From CAZXWK01 sp964644675 (GTDB taxonomy: Bacteria; Actinomycetota; Coriobacteriia; Anaerosomatales; JAAXUF01): a DNA stretch of 33,165 bases. Location: NCBI GenBank assembly GCA_964644675.1, contig CAZXWK010000027.1:1-33165 (forward strand), written 5' to 3'. Position numbers and translations under genes: made by a program. Under the pieces are notes generated by a model. The model saw only the letters and a program-made list of their open reading frames with translations, was not told the origin of the DNA and searched no databases. The number at the start of each line of letters is the position of its first letter. The stretch's first letter is position 1. Shown here in pieces: positions 9,052-16,468 of the stretch.

Positions 9052-9960
9052 GTGGAGTACACAGGAGAACGGCACATACCCGGGGTCGGCAAGTGGGACA
9101 TGGCGGCCGAGCACGAGGGGCGCTACCTCGCCTGCGTGCCGGCGGTACGGGGCCTGCGCGTGCTCGACGCGGCCTGCGGCGCCGGCTACGGCACGGCGAT
9201 GCTCGCCCAGACCGCGGCCCAGGCGACCGGGATCGACGTGGACCCCGAGGCCGTCGAGCACGCCGCCGCGACGTACCCGGACTGCCGGTTCGTCTGCTGC
9301 TCGGTCGGGCAGATGACGCTGGAAGACGCGTCCTTCGATGCCGTGGTCAGCTTCGAGACCCTCGAGCACGTGGGCGAGGATGTTCAGCGCTCGTTCCTGT
9401 CCGAGGTCAAGCGCGTGCTCGCGCCGGACGGATTCCTGGTGATCTCGACGCCGGACAAGTACCGGGCCACCGACCTGCCCGGGGTCGTCAACGAGTTCCA
9501 CGAGCACGAACTCTACGAGTCCGAGTTCCTGGACCTCATGCGCTCCTACTTCCGCAATGTCGAGATCTACTATCAGAACCTCTGGGTCTACAACGAGATC
9601 TCCCAGACCGGGCAAGACGGCACGTGCAACCGCTCGGGCAGCCCCGAGTGGGGGCAGAACATGATCGCCGTCGGCACCGACGCCGAGACCGTGCCGGAGA
9701 TCGAGCTGATCACCCGCACGGAACGCGGATGGCGCCAGCTGCAGGAGGAGCAGGAGGCGGAGGTGCGCGAGCTCAGGCGCAGCCTGACCGAGGAGCACGA
9801 AGCCGAGCTCGAGCGCACCGTGCAGGAGGCGCTCGCCGCTCAGGAGCGCCGGCTTCGCGAGGCGCACGGTGTCACGCTCACCGAGGCGCGGGAGGCGTAC
9901 GAGCAGTCGCTGTCGTGGCGCGTCACCGGGCCGTTGCGCTGGATTCGCGGCAAGTTCTAG
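9052..9960 (+). CDS. class I SAM methyltransferase with coiled-coil C-terminus and SLSWRVT tail
   Basis: 302 residues. Residues 1-170 form a class I methyltransferase fold: motif I VLDAACGAGYGT (37-48), motif II GIDVDPEAVEHA, and VVSFETLEHV then LAPDGFLVISTPDKYR. The start YTGERHIPG is typical of methyltransferases found in O-antigen and capsule loci. From about residue 220 the chain becomes a Glu/Arg-rich coiled coil (QLQEEQEAEVRELRRSL and repeats) and ends AYEQSLSWRVTGPLRWIRG, the same ending as the radical SAM protein at 4145-5395. The GTG at 9052 has GGAG 7 bases upstream. It opens the plus-strand run; the next gene begins 59 bases later. The likely role is methylation of a glycan or its end group, with the coiled coil serving as a molecular spacer; substrate unknown. 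Confidence 0.9.
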   Translation: MEYTGERHIPGVGKWDMAAEHEGRYLACVPAVRGLRVLDAACGAGYGTAMLAQTAAQATGIDVDPEAVEHAAATYPDCRFVCCSVGQMTLEDASFDAVVSFETLEHVGEDVQRSFLSEVKRVLAPDGFLVISTPDKYRATDLPGVVNEFHEHELYESEFLDLMRSYFRNVEIYYQNLWVYNEISQTGQDGTCNRSGSPEWGQNMIAVGTDAETVPEIELITRTERGWRQLQEEQEAEVRELRRSLTEEHEAELERTVQEALAAQERRLREAHGVTLTEAREAYEQSLSWRVTGPLRWIRGKF

Positions 9961-10019
9961 GGACATCCCGCGCCGCATCGCCGCTCTGACGCGATGCCGC
10001 GTGCGAGGAGGGATTCTGC

Positions 10020-11486
10020 GTGCACGAGACGGGTTCGGCCCCAAGGCCCCTTGAAGGCGTGACCATCTGCTTCGTCGCGATCGGGGGGTTCGGGGCGGTA
10101 TGGCCCACGTGGAAGAAGGCGGAGGCGCTCGCTGACGCGGGCGCACACGTCAGCTTCGTCGGTTACGCCGACGTCATGCCCGACGCCATCGCCGGCTCGC
10201 GCCACGAGATACTCGCCGAGCCCCGCCCCTATCCGCCTCCCACGCCGCCCACGCCGCCCACCCTGCCCACGCCGCCCGACCCGGGCGAACCTCCGGTGAT
10301 CGAGTGGCGCAGCTCCCGCAGCCGCTTCCGCTTGGTCCGCATGCTCGTGAACCGCACGATCAACCGGCTGGACTTCGAGATCCGCCGCAGGAAGTACGAG
10401 GTCCCGTACGAGCGGCGCGTCGAGGCAGAGAGCCGCCGCTACGAGGCGGAGCAGAGGGCCTACGAAGAGGAGCTCGTCGGCTATGAGGCCCGGCTCGACG
10501 ACTACCGGCTCGACGAAGAGGCGTACCTCGCCTACGTCCCGCCCCCCTGGTACCTGCGTGACGCCCATCCGACGCTCATCGATGCCGTCGTCAGGACCGG
10601 CGCCTCGATCGTGCACGCCTGCGACCTGTCGGCGCTGGATCTCGCGTACGACGCCGCCCAACAGCTGGGCGCGCGCCTGATCTACTCGATGGAGGAGCTG
10701 TGGGTGGGCTTCGTCCACAACCCCGACCACCCCGCGAGCCCCGAGGCCGCTGCCGGAGTCCTCGAGCGCGAGCGCGCGCTCATCGGCGAGGCGGACCTGG
10801 TCACCGTCACCAGCGACCAGATGGGCGAGCGCTTGATGGAGATGTACGGCATCGAGCGCCCGCTCGTGATCTACAACTCGCCCAGCGCCAAGGTGGAGGT
10901 CGCGCAGCCGGTCGGGACACCCGTGCGGCTGGTGTTCCACGGCGGGCTGTCCACCGACCGCAATCTCGACGGGCTCATCCGGGCCGTCGGTGAGGTGCGC
11001 GATCTCGTGACACTCGACATCCACGGGTCGAGCCGGACGGCGAGCGAGGTCGAGCTCCAGCAGCTGATCGACGAACTCGGCCTGCAGGACGTGGTGCGCC
11101 TGTGCGGCGCCTTCGACTACGAGCGCGTGCACGAGTTGCTGTCCACTTACGACGTCGGCGTGATGTCGGCCAAGGTCGTGGACGAGAACTGGGACGTCGC
11201 GGTGCCGACGAAGGTCTTCGACTGCATGTGCGCGGGGCTGGCGATCGCGCTCACGGACTCGTCGGCGATACGGGCGCTTCTTGCGGAGGTGCCGTTCGGC
11301 ATCACCCTGGACGCCTCATCGCCCGAGTCCACCGCCAAGGACCTGGGCCGACTCGTGCGCGACCCCGACCGGATCACGGCCATGAAGGCGATCGCCGTCG
11401 AGGCAGCGCCGAGGTACTGGTGGCCGGACCAGGAGCGGAAGATCGTCGAAGCCGTACGCTCGCTTTCGGGCGGCACGCCCGCGTAG
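10020..11486 (+). CDS. GT4-like glycosyltransferase with Pro-rich and Tyr/Arg/Glu-rich insert
   Basis: 488 residues. The N-terminal Rossmann-like strand RPLEGVTICFVAIGG and the C-terminal half (VRLVFHGGLSTDRNLDGLI, then VVRLCGAFDYERVHELLS, VGVMSAK, VPTKVFDCMCAGLAIALTDS) fit a GT-B, GT4-like retaining transferase acting in the cytoplasm. Between the N-terminal strand region and the rest lies an odd insert: residues 69-92 are mostly Pro/Thr (tandem PPTPPT at 10224-10295), and residues 119-178 are dense in Tyr, Arg and Glu, predicted helical. The GTG at 10020 follows GAGGAGGG by 7 bases. The gene is the second of the plus-strand run. The insert could bind a partner or the membrane. The family assignment is firm for the C-terminal half and weaker for the N-terminal half. 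Confidence 0.8.
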   Translation: MHETGSAPRPLEGVTICFVAIGGFGAVWPTWKKAEALADAGAHVSFVGYADVMPDAIAGSRHEILAEPRPYPPPTPPTPPTLPTPPDPGEPPVIEWRSSRSRFRLVRMLVNRTINRLDFEIRRRKYEVPYERRVEAESRRYEAEQRAYEEELVGYEARLDDYRLDEEAYLAYVPPPWYLRDAHPTLIDAVVRTGASIVHACDLSALDLAYDAAQQLGARLIYSMEELWVGFVHNPDHPASPEAAAGVLERERALIGEADLVTVTSDQMGERLMEMYGIERPLVIYNSPSAKVEVAQPVGTPVRLVFHGGLSTDRNLDGLIRAVGEVRDLVTLDIHGSSRTASEVELQQLIDELGLQDVVRLCGAFDYERVHELLSTYDVGVMSAKVVDENWDVAVPTKVFDCMCAGLAIALTDSSAIRALLAEVPFGITLDASSPESTAKDLGRLVRDPDRITAMKAIAVEAAPRYWWPDQERKIVEAVRSLSGGTPA

Positions 11487-11535
11487 AACACGTGAAGGCC
11501 CGGCACGACGCCGTCGGGAAGTCGGAGGAGCGAAG

Positions 11536-12498
11536 TTGCCCGATCTGGATGGATACTCGGTGCGAATGGGAACCCGCGAGGACGCCGACGCGATCCTCGC
11601 GCTCATCAACCTGGTCCAGCCCGACATCCCGTGGTCGACCGAGCACTTCCTCTGGCAGTTCTTCGGCGGAGTCGGCCGAGACGGGAGCCTGCTGTACCTG
11701 GTTCTCTCCGGCGATGACGTGGTCTCGCTCTACGCGGGCGTGAGGAAGCAGTGCTACGTTCGCGGCCAGGTCCGAGAAGGTCTCATGGTCCAGGACGTCA
11801 TGACGCACCCGGATCACCGGGGCCGCGGCTTCCTGCACCATCTCGCCGGGCTGTGCGTGGACACGATCGTGGCCAACGGCTACTACGCGTACACGTTCCC
11901 CAACAAGCTCTCTGAGAACAGCTTCAGGCGCAGCGGGTGGACCGAGCTGGGCGGCATACCCCTGAGGACGGTCTCCGTCGACTCCCTCGACCGGGACTTC
12001 GGCCCGCTCGACCGGGACCTGGCCCTGCCGGTCGCCCGATTCGACGAGAGGGCCACGAGGATCTGGACCGACTCGGGACTGGTGGTCGGGGCTCATCGGG
12101 ACGCCCCGTTCCTGACCTGGAGGTACTCCAGACCGGGGACCCGGTACTTCAGGTTCTACCTGAAGGAGGACCGGGGCTTCCTTGTTCTCAAGGTGTTCGA
12201 TCGGGGCGACCGGAAGCTGGTGCATCTTCTGGATCTGGTGGTCTCCGAGGAGTCCAGAAGCCTCGTCGAGCCGACCCTGGGCTTCGTGGGGGACTTCGCG
12301 CGGCATCAAGGGGCGGACTCGATCACGGGCTGGCTTCCCCGGGAGCATCCCTACTCGAGCGCGTTCGACGAGTTCGGCCTGCTGCTCGACCCGGATTCCG
12401 ATAGATTCTGCTTCGTGATGGCTCCGGAGCGCGACGCGGAGGTCTTCTCGAGCGCGGACAACTGGCACCTGACTCAAGGGGACAGCGACATATACTGA
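11536..12498 (+). CDS. GNAT family N-acetyltransferase
   Basis: 320 residues. The N-terminal half is a GNAT domain: VRMGTREDADAIL (first helix), and motif A with VMTHPDHRGRGFLHHLAG (about 88-105), whose RGRGFL loop binds the acyl-CoA pyrophosphate, followed by FPNKLSENSFRRSGW. The C-terminal 170 residues form a second domain of similar secondary structure, as in two-domain GNAT proteins of polysaccharide loci. The start is TTG at 11536 with GGAGGAG 5 bases upstream; no better ATG or GTG lies nearby. It probably N-acylates an amino sugar (inferred from the following deacetylase and aminotransferase genes). The gene ends in ATA TAC TGA, which also forms a TATACT box. Confidence 0.85.
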   Translation: MPDLDGYSVRMGTREDADAILALINLVQPDIPWSTEHFLWQFFGGVGRDGSLLYLVLSGDDVVSLYAGVRKQCYVRGQVREGLMVQDVMTHPDHRGRGFLHHLAGLCVDTIVANGYYAYTFPNKLSENSFRRSGWTELGGIPLRTVSVDSLDRDFGPLDRDLALPVARFDERATRIWTDSGLVVGAHRDAPFLTWRYSRPGTRYFRFYLKEDRGFLVLKVFDRGDRKLVHLLDLVVSEESRSLVEPTLGFVGDFARHQGADSITGWLPREHPYSSAFDEFGLLLDPDSDRFCFVMAPERDAEVFSSADNWHLTQGDSDIY

Positions 12499-12551
12499 GG
12501 CTGCCCGATCGTCCGGTTTCGCCCGCCATCGTCTGCTGGGGAGAACGTGTC

Positions 12552-13199
12552 ATGAAGAATGCGCTCGTCTTGGTCGCGCACGCAGATGACGAGTCTCTCG
12601 GGGCGGGTGGACTCATCTGCAGGCTGGTCGATGCCGAGTGGGCGGTCTCCGTCGTCTTGCTCTCCGACGGCGTCGTGAACGTTCGGGGAGACGTCCAGGA
12701 CAACCGGGACGATGCCCGACGGGCGTGCGAGGTCCTGGGGGCTGGTGAGCCCACGTTCCTGGGGTTCGAAGACCAGAGGTTCGACAAGTACCCCATCGCC
12801 GACATGGCCAACGCCGTGACCGCGTTGGGACTCGAGCCCGACTTGATCATCACCCACGTGGAAACCGACCTGAACCTCGACCATCGCCTGGTCCTGGAGG
12901 TTGCCAAGGTCGTTGGCAGACCGAAGAGCAAGCCCGTGTCGATCCTGGGATGCGAGGTCCCCAGCACGTCCTTCTGGAACGGGAAGCAGTTCCCGGCGAA
13001 CTACTACGTTGACATCACGAACGAGCTGGACAAGAAGATCGAAGCCTTCGGGCAGTACGAGAACGAACTCATGACCCAACCTCACCCCTGGTCCGCAAAG
13101 GGCCTCCGGCTGCTGGCCGAATACCATGGAATGCAGAGTGGATTCGCGTACGCCGAGGCGTATCAGCTCATTCGGGGGTACGCCGGCATGCTGCCGTGA
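12552..13199 (+). CDS. PIG-L/LmbE family zinc N-deacetylase
   Basis: 215 residues with the full set of PIG-L motifs: AHADDE (H10, D12, D13, E14; the family usually reads AHPDDE), HVETDLNLDH (H102, D105, D110, H111) and the C-terminal GMQSGFAYAEAYQL, which matches the GxxxGxxYAEaF signature. These residues bind zinc and catalyse hydrolysis of N-acetyl groups from GlcNAc-type sugars, for example GlcNAc-PI or bacillithiol/mycothiol precursors; in glycan loci they deacetylate nucleotide sugars or glycan residues. The ATG at 12552 lies after a GGGGAG site. It sits between an acetyltransferase and the PseC-like aminotransferase, which suggests removal and replacement of an acyl group on an amino sugar. 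Confidence 0.9.
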   Translation: MKNALVLVAHADDESLGAGGLICRLVDAEWAVSVVLLSDGVVNVRGDVQDNRDDARRACEVLGAGEPTFLGFEDQRFDKYPIADMANAVTALGLEPDLIITHVETDLNLDHRLVLEVAKVVGRPKSKPVSILGCEVPSTSFWNGKQFPANYYVDITNELDKKIEAFGQYENELMTQPHPWSAKGLRLLAEYHGMQSGFAYAEAYQLIRGYAGMLP

Positions 13200-13323
13200 A
13201 CGACAGGGCGTCGCGAGCGCAGCCATCCCCCTCCTGTCGACCCGGTGTGCGATGCCCGCGGCCGCAAGCCAGGGCAAGCTGGTATCGTGAATCCCGCAAC
13301 CGCCGCCGACTGGGAGCAGGCCG

Positions 13324-14469
13324 ATGATTCCGTACGGACACCAATGGATCACCGAGGAGGACATCGAGGCGGTCGTCGAAGTCCTGCGCTCCCCCTTCAT
13401 CACCCAGGGCCCGATGGGCGGCGCCTTCGAGCGCACCGTGGCCGAATACTGCGGCGCCGAGCACGCCGTGGCTGTGGCGAGTGGGACCGCGGCGCTCCAC
13501 GTCGCGGTGATGGCACTGGGACTGGAGCCAGGCGGGCTCTTGTGGACCTCGCCGATCACGTTCGTCGCGTCGGCGAACTGCGCTCGATTCGTGGGCGCTG
13601 ACGTGGACTTCGTGGACATAGACCCGCAGACGCTCAACATGAGTGTCGATGCGCTGGCCGAGAAGCTCGAAGCGGCCGAGAAGACCGGGCGCCTGCCGAC
13701 CGTCGTCGTGCCGGTCCACTTCGCCGGCAGTTCGTGCGACATGGCGCGCATCCGAGAACTCGCCGAACGCTACGGCTTCAAGGTGCTCGAGGACGGAGCT
13801 CACGCACTCGGCGGCCGCTACCGTGACCAGCCGGTGGGCTCGTGCCGCCATTCTGACGCGGCCATATTCAGCTTCCACCCGGTCAAGAGCGTGACCACCG
13901 GAGAAGGCGGGCTCGTCCTCACCAACGATGCGCACGTCGCGGAGCAGGCTCGCCTGCTGCACACGCACGGCATCACGCGAGACCAACGGCTGATGCGCGG
14001 AGTCTCAGAGGGGCCCTGGTACTACGAGCAGGTGGCTCTGGGTCACAGCTTCCGGATCACCGATATGCAGGCGGCGCTCGGGGTGAGCCAGATGCGCCGC
14101 CTCGATGAGTTCGTCGCGCGAAGAAACGAGATCGCGAGCACGTACCTCGAGGCGTTCGCCGAACTGCCGGTGCGTTGCCAGACGGTCCCGGCCGACGTGC
14201 TCTCCGCCTACCACCTGTTCGTGATCGAACTCGAGCGGCACGACCGTTCCGAGGTGTACCACGGACTACGGGAGCTGGGCATCGCCAGCGCGGTTCACTA
14301 CATCCCGGTCCATCTGCAGCCCTACTATCGCGACCTGGGCTTCGGCCCGGGCGACTTCCCGAATGCGGAAGCCTACTATGCGGGCGCCATCACGTTGCCC
14401 ATCTATCCGGCGATGAGCGACGAGGACATCGCGACGGTCATCGGGGCGACGGGCCAGCTCGTCAGCTAG
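13324..14469 (+). CDS. pseC: PseC-type UDP-4-amino-sugar aminotransferase (DegT/DnrJ/EryC1 family)
   Basis: 381 residues, a PLP-dependent sugar aminotransferase of full length. The sequence IPYGHQWITEEDIEAVVEVL, SPFITQGP, WTSPITFVASANC, VDIDPQTLN and GPWYYEQVALG agree closely with the PseC subgroup, which converts UDP-4-keto-6-deoxy-L-AltNAc to the 4-amino sugar in pseudaminic acid synthesis. The catalytic lysine is K188 in SFHPVKSVTTGEGG, and the cofactor-binding EDGAH is at 156-160. The start ATG at 13324 has GGAG about 9 bases upstream. PseB, PseH, PseG and PseI are not visible in the window, so the product may be a related 4-amino-4,6-dideoxyhexose. It ends 26 bases from the convergent acyltransferase gene. 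Confidence 0.88.
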   Translation: MIPYGHQWITEEDIEAVVEVLRSPFITQGPMGGAFERTVAEYCGAEHAVAVASGTAALHVAVMALGLEPGGLLWTSPITFVASANCARFVGADVDFVDIDPQTLNMSVDALAEKLEAAEKTGRLPTVVVPVHFAGSSCDMARIRELAERYGFKVLEDGAHALGGRYRDQPVGSCRHSDAAIFSFHPVKSVTTGEGGLVLTNDAHVAEQARLLHTHGITRDQRLMRGVSEGPWYYEQVALGHSFRITDMQAALGVSQMRRLDEFVARRNEIASTYLEAFAELPVRCQTVPADVLSAYHLFVIELERHDRSEVYHGLRELGIASAVHYIPVHLQPYYRDLGFGPGDFPNAEAYYAGAITLPIYPAMSDEDIATVIGATGQLVS

Positions 14470-14470
14470 G

Positions 14471-14483
14471 GGCGACCGTCGCC
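14471..14483. terminator. small hairpin between convergent genes
   Basis: GGCGAC, C, GTCGCC forms a short perfect inverted repeat in the 26-base gap between the convergent aminotransferase and acyltransferase genes. It has no T tract on either side. It could be a weak bidirectional terminator, but nothing else supports this. Confidence 0.3.
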
Positions 14484-14495
14484 TCACGCCCAGCG

Positions 14496-15185
14496 CTACT
14501 CGCAGGGCAGCCGCTCCACCCGCCAGTCGATCCCCTCGCGCACGATAGTCGCGGGGTTGCCGGCGATGACGCAGTTCGGGCGGTCGAACCGCCGCGTGAC
14601 GACCGCCGCGGCCCCGACCACGCAGGAGTCCGCGATGTGGACGCCCTTGAGCACGGTGACGTCCTGCCCCACCCACACGTGATTCCCGATCACGATGTCC
14701 TTCGAGGGGTTGACCCTGCGTCCATCGAGATCGACGACCGAGTGGCTGTCGCCCGTCCTCAGGTGGACACGCCCCGAGAAGAGACACCTCTCGCCCACCA
14801 CGATGCGGGTACCCTCCATCGCGTTGAGCTCAGTGGCGCCGGCGATCTCGGTACCATCGCCGATCAGTATCTCGTTCCCGCTGTCCTCGCACACGATGTC
14901 GAGGACGCGGCAGGCGCCTCCGCTGCCGATCGCGACCCGATTGCTGTCGCCCAGCAACGCCATCGCCGCCCGGCACACGCTGGACGCGCCCACGACGACG
15001 TGGTTCCGGTTGCCCGCGATCACGATGCTGACGTCGTCGATCTCCGCGCCAGCATCGATCTCGACGACGTTGTCCTCGCCGTCGATAGTGACCTTCACAC
15101 CGCGTATCGACGCCACGTGCTCCCACACGACCCGGTTCCCGGGTCCCCGAACGTCGAGCTGACAGGCCTCGGGCTTGAGACTCAA
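14496..15185 (-). CDS. hexapeptide-repeat (left-handed beta-helix) acyltransferase
   Basis: 229 residues. Most of the chain follows the [LIV]GxxxxX hexapeptide rhythm of left-handed beta-helix enzymes: NEILIGDGTEIAGATELNAM, IVVGERCLFSG and the strongly conserved VIGNHVWVGQDVTVLKGVHI, then AAAVVTR and CVIAGNPATIV. The last block is the classical WbbJ/NodL/LacA-type acyl-CoA site; the catalytic histidine is probably in GNHVWVG. Such enzymes O- or N-acetylate sugars. The first half is more divergent in rhythm (VEIDAGAEIDDVSIVIAGN). The start is TTG at 15185 overlapping the TGA of the upstream glycosyltransferase as TTGA, with AGGTGAGG upstream. It is the last gene of the 18056-14496 minus-strand run. 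Confidence 0.88.
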   Translation of the reverse strand: MSLKPEACQLDVRGPGNRVVWEHVASIRGVKVTIDGEDNVVEIDAGAEIDDVSIVIAGNRNHVVVGASSVCRAAMALLGDSNRVAIGSGGACRVLDIVCEDSGNEILIGDGTEIAGATELNAMEGTRIVVGERCLFSGRVHLRTGDSHSVVDLDGRRVNPSKDIVIGNHVWVGQDVTVLKGVHIADSCVVGAAAVVTRRFDRPNCVIAGNPATIVREGIDWRVERLPCE

Positions 15186-16468
15186 CGCGGGCCCTCACCT
15201 TCCGACCGCCCCAGCGCCCTCACGAACTCCCCGACGAACTCGGGTCCTTCGCGCTCCCATGAATGCATCCGTGCGGCTTCGACGGACCTCTGCTTCATGG
15301 CGTCGATCTCGGACTCCGGAAGCTGCGCGATGCGATCGATGGCCGCCGCCCACGCAGCGGGCTCCATACCCTCCACGAGCTGCCCCACGCGGTAACGGCT
15401 GACTACCCTTGCGATACCGGGCAGGTCGGACCCAAGCACCGCCAGCCCGGACGCCAGGTAGGTGAAGAGCTTCGAGCTCGACGCGAGCCGCTCGTTCCCG
15501 TTGTCGCCCCTGAGGGCCACAATCCCGATGTCGAACTGCGCGGCTGAGTCGACGGTGACGTCCGGGTCGCAGGGCTCGAGCAGGAAGACGCGGTCGCCCA
15601 GCCCCAGTTCCTCGATGCGCTGCGCCGGCCCATCCCCGACGTAGTTCTTGCCTTGGAACGACAGCGTCACGTCGGCGCGCACCAGCGCCATGGCCTCGAT
15701 CAACTCGACGACCGGCCGGTCGAACATGAGCGAACCCATGAACAGGATGCGGTAGGGCTTCTCGGCGGGTTTGGGAGCCTCCACGATCCGCGCCGGCATG
15801 TTATCCAGGACCACCGGGCGTCTCTTCAGCTCCCGCCCGCCATACTTCTCCACGTAGTAGTCGGCGTAGGAGTCGGATGCGGTCACGAACCCGTCGATCT
15901 GTCCGATGAGGCGCTGCTCGTCGGCGAGGAGCGCCAACCGCGCCTCGGCGCCCTCGTACTCGTACTCGGGTACGAGGTCGACGGTTTCGTACAGCACCTT
16001 GGTGCGGCTGTGATCGACCGCCGCCATCACGTCGGGCAGACTCGGGTAGTCCACAACCCAGAAGAGGTCCACCTCTTCGGCGATCTTGCGAATGGCGGCG
16101 TGGCGCTCGGCGGTGATGCGCGGAGCGAACTCCTCCTTCAGCCGCTCGCGCTTGCGATCCCTGAGCCGGTTGTCCAGCGCACGTGCCGGCCGCCACTTGA
16201 GCGTCGAGGGCGCGACGGTGTCTTGGAAGTGACTGAAGCGCAGGAGCGGCGCTCGCGTTGTCGCGATGTGCTCCGGCGCGCAGGGCGCCTCGTTCTGCCC
16301 CAGGAGCTGCACGACCGCTCCCGCCTCCTCGAGCAGCGCAATCTCCTGCCTCGTGCGGGTGTAGTGCGACAGGCAGTGCTCGAACACCAAGCAGATCCGG
16401 ACACCCTCAAGCGGCCGGTCGGCCCCCGAGTCGCCCTCAGGAATCGTCACGTCCCGCGGATCGCTCAC
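15182..16468 (-). CDS. GT4 family glycosyltransferase
   Basis: 428 residues, GT-B fold. The N-terminal half starts RPLEGVRICLVFEHCLSHYT, with a Gly-poor first loop. The C-terminal half has YRILFMGSLMFDRPVVELIEA, VFLLEPCDPD and SSKLFTYLASGLAVLGSDLPGI, which is the donor-binding region of GT4-like enzymes; the usual EX7E first Glu is replaced here (SSKLFTYLA). RPLEGV also begins the GT at 10020-11486, so the two share an N-terminal module. The start is GTG at 16468 overlapping the TGA at 16465. It transfers a sugar from a nucleotide donor in the cytoplasm; donor and acceptor unknown. Confidence 0.85.
   Translation of the reverse strand: MSDPRDVTIPEGDSGADRPLEGVRICLVFEHCLSHYTRTRQEIALLEEAGAVVQLLGQNEAPCAPEHIATTRAPLLRFSHFQDTVAPSTLKWRPARALDNRLRDRKRERLKEEFAPRITAERHAAIRKIAEEVDLFWVVDYPSLPDVMAAVDHSRTKVLYETVDLVPEYEYEGAEARLALLADEQRLIGQIDGFVTASDSYADYYVEKYGGRELKRRPVVLDNMPARIVEAPKPAEKPYRILFMGSLMFDRPVVELIEAMALVRADVTLSFQGKNYVGDGPAQRIEELGLGDRVFLLEPCDPDVTVDSAAQFDIGIVALRGDNGNERLASSSKLFTYLASGLAVLGSDLPGIARVVSRYRVGQLVEGMEPAAWAAAIDRIAQLPESEIDAMKQRSVEAARMHSWEREGPEFVGEFVRALGRSEGEGPR

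Noticed and set aside
10224..10295. Pro-rich tandem repeat as a CRISPR or regulatory repeat
   Set aside because: The repeat is short, in frame inside a protein, and has no spacers.
12490..12495. TATACT as promoter of the PIG-L deacetylase gene
   Set aside because: It consists of the last codons and stop of the acetyltransferase gene (ATA TAC TGA), and there is no -35; chance is a fair explanation.
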